Below, piece after piece: positions 34,986-41,590 of a stretch of 64,000 nucleotides of DNA. Source of the stretch: Pilimelia terevasa (GTDB lineage Bacteria > Actinomycetota > Actinomycetes > Mycobacteriales > Micromonosporaceae); the NCBI RefSeq assembly GCF_014647915.1, contig NZ_BMQC01000002.1:186001-250000 (forward strand). Direction: 5' to 3'. The notes beneath the pieces are model-generated. The model saw nothing but the letters and a program-made list of their open reading frames with translations. It was not told the DNA's origin and searched no databases. The stretch's first letter is position 1. Each line of letters opens with the position of its first letter. The translations under genes and the position numbers were made by a program.

Positions 34986-35426
34986 GTGAACAGCAGCATG
35001 GAACCCGGCGAGGCGCTGCGGGTGGCCTGGATAGCCGGCGTGCACCGACACCACCCCGGAGAGCCCAGGGCGAGCTACGTCACGCCCTGGGCGGACACTC
35101 CACTGTGGGAACGGGCGGCGGCCGCGGCCGTCGAGGAGCAGGTCCGCAGGTTCGTCGAGGTGACCGGCGGGGCGGCGGGCAGACTCACGCCCACCCAGCG
35201 GGGACAGTTCGTGGCCCTCTGCTGGCTCGGGCAGATGTACCGGCACTTCGGAGATCCGAAACCCGGGTACGTCGCGGACTGGGCGCAGTTGCCACCGTGG
35301 CAGCAGGCCACCGACATCGATATCTTCGACGCCCTCGCCGGTCATCGTCTCGGCGCGTTCACGCCGCCCCCAACGGGTGGCCAGCCGATGGGAGACAACG
35401 ATGTCACAAGCCTCGACCGCCGCTGA
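34986..35426 (+). CDS. Small protein with internal repeat, unknown family
   Basis: 146 residues, not recognised. Two halves share a pattern: PRASYVTPWADTPLWERAAA near residue 28 and PKPGYVADWAQLPPWQQATD near 95, each with Y-V-x2-W-A-x2-P-x-W, suggesting an ancient duplication of a short helical unit. No signal peptide or membrane helix. It starts 22 bp after the XRE gene and its end overlaps the next gene by 26 bp, so it belongs to the same operon. Confidence 0.6.
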   Translation: MNSSMEPGEALRVAWIAGVHRHHPGEPRASYVTPWADTPLWERAAAAAVEEQVRRFVEVTGGAAGRLTPTQRGQFVALCWLGQMYRHFGDPKPGYVADWAQLPPWQQATDIDIFDALAGHRLGAFTPPPTGGQPMGDNDVTSLDRR

Positions 35427-35861
35427 ACTCAAGCCCGGTCGCGCCCTGCTGGACGACGCGACGTTCGACAGGTTGACCCTGAGCGTCCACTCCGAGAACC
35501 CCGATATTGATCTGGGTACCGCTGCGCGGGTTGTCGACCAGACGTGCGCATTTTGGCCACTTGCGCAGTGGCGGCTGAGCCAATCGGTCCTTTGCGTCTG
35601 GTGGATCTCGGCTGGCACACCTTCCTGCTCGACACCATGGCTTATCACGTCTTCTGCCAGCGTGTCGCCAGTCGATTCATCCACCACGTTCCCGACACTG
35701 ACGGCGACGCTCGGGTTTCGGTAAGCCGGACGGCGCAGGTCATTGCGGCCGCTGGTTGGCAGGTCGACCGCGAGTTGTGGGACTGCGCGGATGCCGCGGA
35801 CCTGACCAAGTGCAGCCAGTGCCACGCGGGCTGTCACGACAGCCCCACCGGCGGAAGGTAG
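35401..35861 (+). pseudogene. GRDP-like (glycine-rich domain protein-like) gene with a -1 frameshift at a T4 run
   Basis: The first part (MSQASTAAELKPGRALLDDA to ARVVDQTCAF) and the second part (LATCAVAAEPIGPLRLVDLG, WHTFLLDTMAYHVFCQ, RFIHHVPD, KCSQCHAGCHD) together match the small actinobacterial proteins related to the GRDP-like family, but they lie in different frames. Joining them requires one extra T, or a -1 shift, at TTTT 35551-35554; this restores CAFLATCAVAAEPIG. Unshifted translation reads on as WPLAQWRLSQ and ends near 35724. The start ATG has GGGAG upstream. It could be a true mutation, a sequencing error or a programmed shift. Confidence 0.72.
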
Positions 35862-35926
35862 GGGCTGCGGACGGGCCGCCTGAACCGTCTGCGCTGGCGT
35901 GGTCAGGCGTGACGGAGGGTCGAGTC

Positions 35927-36766
35927 ATGCGCACTCATTGGACTGAGTTGCCCGCCGCCGTGCGTCGCGGCGTGACCGCGCGGTGCGGCGGCGTCACCCA
36001 TGTCCGGGACCTGCCGTACGGGTCGGCGTCGGACTGCGTCGCCGTGCTCGGTACGGCCGCCGGACCGCCGGTGTTCATCAAGGCGGTCCGCGTTGCCGAT
36101 CACCGCGCGGCCATGCACCGCAACGAGGCCCGGATCGTGCCCCTACTGCCGACGGGTATCGCCCCGGCGCTACGCGCTGTCGTGGAGGTCGACGGGTGGC
36201 TGGTGCTGCTCTTCGACCACCACGACGGCCGGCACCTGGACCTTTCCCCTGGGACGGCGGACCTTCCGCTGCTGGCCGCGGCGCTGGCTGGCGCCGCCGA
36301 GAGGCTGACCGGCTGTGCGATCCCGGTCCTGCCCATGGGTCGCCGTTGGGCTGGTCGGGTGGTCCCGGAGCTGGTGGCCGGAGACACGGTGGCCCATACC
36401 GACGTCAGCCCACGCAACTTTTTGGTGCGGGGCACGCAGGTCGTCCTGGTGGACTGGGCGACGCCTGGCCGCGGTCCTGCCTGGATAGACACGGCGCTCG
36501 TCGCTTGTCGGCTGGTGCGCGCCGGTCACCGTCCTTCTCAAGCTCTCGCCTGGGCCGAAGGAGTGGCGCCGTGGAAGGCCGCCGACCCGGCTGTCGTGGC
36601 CGAGGTGCTGCACGGTGTGGCTGACATATGGCGGCGGCGCGAACACGCCGCCCCTGCTCCGCACCGCGCCGAGCTGGTCGCCGCCACACTCGACCTGGTG
36701 GACTTCCTGCGACCTGGACATCGGCGCTGTGGCCACAGCACGGACGTTCGGTGCACCGTAGGCTGA
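35927..36766 (+). CDS. Aminoglycoside phosphotransferase (APH)-like kinase
   Basis: 279 residues from ATG 35927, preceded by GGAGGG. Kinase-fold features: FIKAVRVADHR (ATP-binding Lys), NEARIVPLL, the catalytic loop VAHTDVSPRNFLV (HxDxxxxN type) and VLVDWATPGRG (metal-binding Asp, DFG-like). Such proteins phosphorylate aminoglycosides, choline-like metabolites or other small molecules; nothing here points to antibiotic resistance specifically. It closes the accessory operon begun by the XRE gene. An in-frame open stretch upstream of 35927 overlaps the previous gene and was rejected. Confidence 0.75.
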   Translation: MRTHWTELPAAVRRGVTARCGGVTHVRDLPYGSASDCVAVLGTAAGPPVFIKAVRVADHRAAMHRNEARIVPLLPTGIAPALRAVVEVDGWLVLLFDHHDGRHLDLSPGTADLPLLAAALAGAAERLTGCAIPVLPMGRRWAGRVVPELVAGDTVAHTDVSPRNFLVRGTQVVLVDWATPGRGPAWIDTALVACRLVRAGHRPSQALAWAEGVAPWKAADPAVVAEVLHGVADIWRRREHAAPAPHRAELVAATLDLVDFLRPGHRRCGHSTDVRCTVG

Positions 36767-36800
36767 ATATGAAGTGGGGTTGAGATTAAGGGGAGCGGCG

Positions 36801-37235
36801 GTGGCGGGTCTGACGATCGGGGAACTGGCCGCCCGCAGCGGCGTGGCCCCCTCCGCGCTGCGGTACTACGAGCGGCTCGGCCTGATCCGGGCGGACCGCA
36901 CGGGCGGCAACCAGCGCCGGTACCCGCAGATCGCGCTGCGCCGGGTCGGGTTCATCCGGATCGCGGCCCAGGCCGGCGTGTCGCTGGAGGAGGTCGGCGC
37001 CGCCCTGGCGGAGCTGCCGGAGGGCCGGACCCCGACCAAGGAGGACTGGGCGCGCCTGTCCCAGGGCTGGCGGGACCGGCTGGACGCCCGGATCGCCCTG
37101 CTGGAGCGGCTGCGCGACGACCTCACCGACTGCATCGGCTGCGGCTGCCTCTCGCTGCGCGCGTGCCGCCTGGCCAACCCCGGCGACGTCCTGGCCGGGC
37201 AGGGGCCGGGGCCGCGCCGGCTGCTCGGTCCCTGA
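36801..37235 (+). CDS. soxR: SoxR-like redox-sensing MerR-family regulator
   Basis: 144 residues. N-terminal MerR helix-turn-helix LTIGELAARSGVAPSALRYY then QRRYPQIALRRVGFIRI. A dimerisation helix precedes CIGCGCLSLRAC, the four-cysteine C-x2-C-x-C-x5-C site that holds the [2Fe-2S] cluster of SoxR. In actinomycetes SoxR responds to redox-active compounds. GTG at 36801 is preceded by AAGGGGAG; the frame continues 27 bp upstream but lacks a ribosome binding site. No obvious target gene or palindromic operator adjoins it. Confidence 0.88.
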   Translation: MAGLTIGELAARSGVAPSALRYYERLGLIRADRTGGNQRRYPQIALRRVGFIRIAAQAGVSLEEVGAALAELPEGRTPTKEDWARLSQGWRDRLDARIALLERLRDDLTDCIGCGCLSLRACRLANPGDVLAGQGPGPRRLLGP

Positions 37236-37249
37236 CCCGCTGTGCGTCC

Positions 37250-37309
37250 TTGACGGGGTCGCCTGTACCTGTTTATATAACTAATAAGTTTTAGAATGTG
37301 GAGGTTATA
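37250..37309 (+). promoter_or_regulatory. Promoter and candidate operator of the ArsR-type gene
   Basis: TTGACG (37250-37255), 18-base spacer, TATATA (37274-37279). The -10 region overlaps TATAAC (37276-37281), which is mirrored by GTTATA (37304-37309) just before the ATG; AACT/AGTT arms (37279-37290) give a shorter nested repeat. An autorepressing ArsR dimer covering -10 to the ribosome binding site GGAGG would fit. Confidence 0.5.
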
Positions 37310-37310
37310 A

Positions 37311-37655
37311 ATGGTGGACGACGGGGGCGAGGCCCGGCTGGACGCGGTGTTCGGCGCGCTCGCCGACCCCACCCGGCGGGCCATCCTGCGCCGACTGAAG
37401 GAGGGCGAGGCGACCGTCGCGGCGCTCGCGGCGCCGTTCGCCATGTCCCAGCCGGCCGTCTCCCGGCACCTGCGGGTACTGGAGGAGGCAGGCCTGATCA
37501 CCCGCAGCCGGCGGGCCACCGCCCGGCTGAGCCACCTCGACGCCGCGCCCCTGCGCGCGGCCGCCGGCTGGCTGGCGGAGTACCGCGACTACTGGTCCGA
37601 GAGCCACGACCGGCTCGCCGCCCTGCTGGCCGCGCCGCCCACCGACCGCCCCTGA
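37311..37655 (+). CDS. ArsR-family transcriptional repressor (metal-site-free type)
   Basis: 114 residues: winged helix with [40 protein letters not shown] and [20 protein letters not shown]. The cysteine metal sites of ArsR/SmtB are absent, as in the group paired with SRPBCC (AHSA1) proteins. GGAGG lies seven bases before the ATG. The SRPBCC gene follows after 25 bp, a very common actinobacterial pair. Confidence 0.88.
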   Translation: MVDDGGEARLDAVFGALADPTRRAILRRLKEGEATVAALAAPFAMSQPAVSRHLRVLEEAGLITRSRRATARLSHLDAAPLRAAAGWLAEYRDYWSESHDRLAALLAAPPTDRP

Positions 37656-37680
37656 ACCGCCCACACCGAGAGGACCCGCC

Positions 37681-38163
37681 ATGCACCAGACCGAGATCAT
37701 CACCGAGCCCGGCCAGCCCACCGTCGAGATCCGGCGGGAGTTCGACGCCCCGCGGGAGCTGGTCTTCCGCGCCCACGTCGACCCCGCCCTGCTACCCCGG
37801 TGGCTCGGCCCGCGCCGGCTCACCACCCGCATCGACCGGCTGGAGGCCCGCGACGGCGGGCGGTGGCGGTTCGTGCACGTGGAGGAGGACGGCACCGAGT
37901 ACGGCTTCCGGGGCGTCTACCACGGCGAGCCGACGGTGGAGGGCATCATCCAGACCTGGGAGTACGAGGGGGCACCCGGTGCGGTGAGCCTGGAGTACGC
38001 GACGTTCACCGAGGTCGACGGCCGCACCCTGCTGCGCAACTTCGCCGTCTACCGCAGCGTCGCCGAGCGCGACGCGCTGGTCGCCAGCGGGATGGCCGAC
38101 GGCGTGGAGCAGGGCATGGAGCGGCTGACGGAGCTGCTGGCGGCCGGGGCGTCGGTCGGCTAG
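37681..38163 (+). CDS. SRPBCC (AHSA1-like) domain protein
   Basis: 160 residues. The segment IRREFDAPRELVFRAHVDPA followed by RWLGPRRLTTRID and GGRWRFVHVEEDGTEYGFRG is typical for activator-of-Hsp90-ATPase homolog 1-like ligand-binding folds; the C-terminal helix reads MADGVEQGMERLTELLAA. It probably binds a hydrophobic ligand, in partnership with the ArsR repressor upstream. Its TAG and the stop of the convergent glycosyltransferase share the palindrome CTAG at 38160-38163. Confidence 0.85.
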   Translation: MHQTEIITEPGQPTVEIRREFDAPRELVFRAHVDPALLPRWLGPRRLTTRIDRLEARDGGRWRFVHVEEDGTEYGFRGVYHGEPTVEGIIQTWEYEGAPGAVSLEYATFTEVDGRTLLRNFAVYRSVAERDALVASGMADGVEQGMERLTELLAAGASVG

Positions 38164-40361
38164 CCGACCGGCACGCCCGGCGCCGCCGGGGTCGGGGCGG
38201 GGGCGGTCAGGATCGCGGCGTTGCCGGCGCGGCGCAGCTTGTGCCAGCGCATCCGGGCGCCGCTGACCGCCGCCACCACCGAGCGCACCACCACCAGGTA
38301 CATCAGTTGCCGGTACACGAGCTGCTGCAGCGGGAGCAGCCAGAGCACCCGCAGCCGCTCGCCGTCCAGCCGGAACGCCACCGCGGCGGTCAGGAGCTGG
38401 GCGGCGAGCATGGCGCCCCACGCCACCGCGGTCAGGCGCAGGTCGTAGAAGAACAGGCCGTACAGCGCGAACAGGTCGATCACCCCGGCGACCAGCGGCA
38501 TGAACACCTGGAACACCACCAGCATCGGCAGCCCGACCCGCCCGAACCGCCGGCCGGCCGGCCCGTCGTCGCGGGTGTGCCGGTGCTTCCACATCGACTG
38601 GATGGTGCCGTACCCCCAGCGGTACCGCTGCGACCACAACTGCCGCACGCTCGTGGGCACCTCGGTCCACGCCCGCGCGGACTCCTCGTAGACGACCCGC
38701 CAGCCCGCGCGTGTCACCGCCATCGTCAGGTCGGTGTCCTCGGCCAGGGTGTCGTCGCTCACGCCGCCGACCTGGCGCAGCGTCTGCCGGCGGAAGGCGC
38801 CGATCGCGCCGGGGACGGTCGGCATGATCTGCAGGACGTCGTACAGCCGCCGGTCCAGGCTGAAGCCCATCACGTACTCGATGTGCTGCCACCGGGCGAG
38901 CAGGCCCCGCCGGTTGCCGACCTTGACGTTGCCCGACACCCCGCCGACGGTGGGGTCGGCGAACGGCTGGACGAGTCGGCGGACCGACTCCGGCTCGAAG
39001 ACGGTGTCGCCGTCCACCATGACGATCAGGTCGTGCCGGGCCGCGTCGACGCCGATGTTCAGCGCCGCCGCCTTGCCGCCGTTGGGCACGGAGACGAGCC
39101 GGACGTTGGGCAGGCCGAGCCCGCGCACGATCGCCGCGGTGTCGTCGGTCGAGCCGTCGTCCACGACCACGACCTCGATCCCGGGGTGGTCGCCGGTGGC
39201 CAGCGAGCGCACGGCGGCGGCGATCCCGGCCGCCTCGTTGTACGCCGGCACGATGATCGAGACCGGCGCGGTGACGGGCGGCCCCCAGCGGAAGTCGGGG
39301 TGCCGGCGGATGCGCAGGTGCCGGACGCTGGTGCCGACCAGCAGCAGCATCCGGGCGACCGCCAGCAGCCCGATCAGCAGGAACAGTGCCAGCAGCAGGG
39401 CCACGGCGCGCCCGGAGAAGGTGATCGCGCCGAGCATCACCTCGCCGCGCAGGACCAGGCTGTCGGGCGCCTGCGGGTTCGCGCGGAAGGTGGGCGGCGG
39501 CGCCTCCCCGGTAGTGGCGGCGAGTCGGGCCTCGCTGAGCACCTCGGCGGGCGTGCTGAACCGGTAGCCCTCGGCGCGCATCCGGCCGAGGAACTGATCC
39601 AGGGCGGCGACGGTCTGGCTGCGGTCGCCGCCCGCGTCGTGCAGCAGGACGACGCCGCCGCGCCCGGCAGCGGGCGTCATGTTGCGGACGATCGCCGCCT
39701 CGCCGGGCCGCGCCCAGTCCCGGCTGTCGAGCTGGCTGAGCACGTTGAGGTACCCGTCGGCGCCGGCCTCCCGGTAGACGGGCCAGTTGACGTCGTCGAT
39801 CGCCTCGTTCACCGAGGAGTACGGGAACCGGACGAGCTTGGTGGTGATCCCGGCCGCGCCGGCCAGCGCGATCTGGGTCTGGCTGTGCTCCAGCTCGCGC
39901 CGCCAGGCCGGCAGCGCGGCGAGCTGCGGGTGGGAGAAGCTGTGTACGCCGATCTCGTGCCCCTCGGCGACGAGCCGGCGGACCAGGTCCGGGTGCTTGG
40001 CGACCTGGCCGCCGACGACGAAGAAGGTGGCCCGGACGCCGTGCCGGTACAGCACGTCGGCGACCTTCGGGGTCCAGGTCGGGTCGGGGCCGTCGTCGAA
40101 GGTCAGCACCAGGGTGCGGTCGGGGACGGGGTACGTGTGGAAGCCGTCGGGCCGGGCCTCCAGCAGCGGCCCGCCGCGCTGCACCGCGGCCGGCACGGTG
40201 GCGGTGGCGCCGGACCCGACCTCGTGGTCGGGCGTGAACCGGTCGGACAGGTAGGCGTTCACGGCCAGCACCCCGGCGATGGCCACGAGCAGGCCCAGCG
40301 CCAGCGGGACGGCCGAGGTCCGCCCGGCGCGCTGCTGGTCGCGCCTCGACCGGACCCTCAT
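38160..40361 (-). CDS. Bifunctional polysaccharide deacetylase / family-2 glycosyltransferase
   Basis: 733 residues from ATG 40361. An N-terminal signal anchor (VPLALGLLVAIAGVLAVNAY) precedes an extracellular NodB deacetylase domain (about 80-290): LVLTFDDGPDPTWTPKVADV, GHEIGVHSFSHPQLAAL and GGVVLLHDAGGDRS. A membrane helix (AVALLLALFLLIGLLAVARM) leads to a cytosolic GT2 domain: APVSIIVPAYNEAAGIAAAV, VDGDTVFEP, AEDTDLTMAV and the QxxRW-type SQRYRWGYGTIQ, then several C-terminal helices. The fusion would polymerise and de-N-acetylate a surface glycan such as poly-GlcNAc. It overlaps the upstream small gene by 4 bp. Confidence 0.88.
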   Translation of the reverse strand: MRVRSRRDQQRAGRTSAVPLALGLLVAIAGVLAVNAYLSDRFTPDHEVGSGATATVPAAVQRGGPLLEARPDGFHTYPVPDRTLVLTFDDGPDPTWTPKVADVLYRHGVRATFFVVGGQVAKHPDLVRRLVAEGHEIGVHSFSHPQLAALPAWRRELEHSQTQIALAGAAGITTKLVRFPYSSVNEAIDDVNWPVYREAGADGYLNVLSQLDSRDWARPGEAAIVRNMTPAAGRGGVVLLHDAGGDRSQTVAALDQFLGRMRAEGYRFSTPAEVLSEARLAATTGEAPPPTFRANPQAPDSLVLRGEVMLGAITFSGRAVALLLALFLLIGLLAVARMLLLVGTSVRHLRIRRHPDFRWGPPVTAPVSIIVPAYNEAAGIAAAVRSLATGDHPGIEVVVVDDGSTDDTAAIVRGLGLPNVRLVSVPNGGKAAALNIGVDAARHDLIVMVDGDTVFEPESVRRLVQPFADPTVGGVSGNVKVGNRRGLLARWQHIEYVMGFSLDRRLYDVLQIMPTVPGAIGAFRRQTLRQVGGVSDDTLAEDTDLTMAVTRAGWRVVYEESARAWTEVPTSVRQLWSQRYRWGYGTIQSMWKHRHTRDDGPAGRRFGRVGLPMLVVFQVFMPLVAGVIDLFALYGLFFYDLRLTAVAWGAMLAAQLLTAAVAFRLDGERLRVLWLLPLQQLVYRQLMYLVVVRSVVAAVSGARMRWHKLRRAGNAAILTAPAPTPAAPGVPVG

Positions 40362-40732
40362 CGGCCGGTGGCCCCCGGGAGGGCGGGGACCGAGACGGTG
40401 GCCGGGGGCGCCACGCCGCCGGCCGGCAGGGGCGCGGACGGGGTACCCGCGGGGGTGACCCGGCCGCCGAAGGCGCTGATCATCGTGGCGGCCACAAAGG
40501 CGAGGGCGGCCAGGCCGAAAAGGTACGCGAAACGAAGAATCCGACGCTGCCGCCGACCGCTGGAGTCGACGAATACCGGCGTGCTTTCGGCGACTGTTGC
40601 CGCGGGCTGGGCGGCGGGGCTCACCGTGGGGGTGGCGGCCCCGTTCGGCACGGGGGAGCCGATCGTCGACAGGGTCTGCCAATCTGACGTTTCCGCTGGT
40701 GGGGCAAGGTCCAGTGCATCATTGAGAGCCAC
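40358..40732 (-). CDS. Small single-pass membrane protein coupled to the deacetylase/GT2 gene
   Basis: 124 residues. A disordered N-terminal half (Thr/Pro/Ala-rich), basic SSGRRQRRILRF, one helix (YLFGLAALAFVAATMISAFG) and a Pro/Ala-rich outside tail. No family recognised. The ATGA overlap with the deacetylase/GT2 gene suggests an accessory or assembly role in the same polysaccharide pathway. Confidence 0.6.
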   Translation of the reverse strand: MALNDALDLAPPAETSDWQTLSTIGSPVPNGAATPTVSPAAQPAATVAESTPVFVDSSGRRQRRILRFAYLFGLAALAFVAATMISAFGGRVTPAGTPSAPLPAGGVAPPATVSVPALPGATGR

Positions 40733-41088
40733 GCGTCAGGTTTACCAGAACTATTCGAGAAAATCGACTGCGATAAATTGTGCTTTCCGTCTCGTGATTG
40801 TCGGCCACGAATTGTGCGTTGCTATCGCCCATTCCTGTCCGGCCACCCCGTAGGCCGGGATATTCACCACCGTGAGATCCCTCTCCCAAGTAGGCGATAG
40901 GCCAGCGATGTCCTATTCTCTGACGAGGGTCGCCGGACGAGGGTGTCCGGGGCCGCACCGGCGGTCGCAGGACGGGCGTTCCGTGATCGGGCATTTTGCG
41001 AGTATTATTCGGAAACAGTGGCTTACCCTGATGCCGGGCACCGACGGAGTACCCGCACCGGGGCAGCGCCGAGTCCTAGGGGGCAGAT
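40733..41088. other. Divergent intergenic region before the chemotaxis operon
   Basis: 356 bp between the surface-polysaccharide pair and the first chemotaxis gene. Both ends are comparatively A/T-rich (40740-40815 and 40985-41030), as expected for two divergent promoters. I could not identify a flagellar-sigma promoter or a convincing -35/-10 pair, and no gene is seen. Confidence 0.5.
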
Positions 41089-41478
41089 GTGGCCGCGCCA
41101 GCACAGCTAGAGCACCCCACGGTCCTCGTCTTCGATGACGAGGACGACCTACGCGAGGTGATGTGCCGGATGTTGGAGCGCAAGGGCTTCACCGCGCTCC
41201 CCGCCGGGGATCCGAGCGACGCCGTGGCGGTGTGCAAGGAGCACCAGGGCGACATCCACGTCCTGCTCGCGGACCTGGGGATGCCCGACGCGATCGGCCT
41301 GGGGGTGGCCCGGGACACCCAGGCCGTCCGCCCGGGGATCCGGGTCCTCTACGTGTCCGGCCTGCCCAAGGAGAGCGCCGTGAGCCGGGGCCTGCTCCAC
41401 GACGAGGACACGGTCATCCAGAAGCCGTTCACCACCGACAGCCTCGTCGCGGCCGTCCGCGAGGCGCTCGCGCACTAG
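41089..41478 (+). CDS. Stand-alone receiver-domain response regulator
   Basis: 129 residues, one receiver domain: VLVFDDEDDLRE acidic pocket, phospho-acceptor Asp in VLLADLGMPD near residue 65, Ser in LYVSGLP and Lys in IQKPFTT. The loop after the acceptor (GMPDAIGLGVARDTQAV) departs from CheY. It resembles receivers attached to hybrid kinases more than CheY, so it may serve a phosphorelay feeding the operon. GTG with AGGGGG five bases upstream; first gene of the chemotaxis operon. Confidence 0.8.
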   Translation: MAAPAQLEHPTVLVFDDEDDLREVMCRMLERKGFTALPAGDPSDAVAVCKEHQGDIHVLLADLGMPDAIGLGVARDTQAVRPGIRVLYVSGLPKESAVSRGLLHDEDTVIQKPFTTDSLVAAVREALAH

Positions 41479-41590
41479 GCGCCCGGCCGACGTGCCACGG
41501 CGCACCCGGACCACGCGCCGCCACTCCCGGCCGCGCCACCCCGATGCGACACCGGGCCACCGCGCCCGCGACGGAGCTGGAGGCCCCGCT

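Noticed and set aside
35756-35926. Longer N-terminus for the APH-like kinase
   Set aside because: Upstream part overlaps the GRDP-like gene, is Arg/Pro-rich and has no ribosome binding site, whereas ATG 35927 has GGAGGG.
40733-41088. Riboswitch or flagellar promoter before the chemotaxis operon
   Set aside because: No conserved riboswitch core or convincing promoter pair could be recognised by eye.
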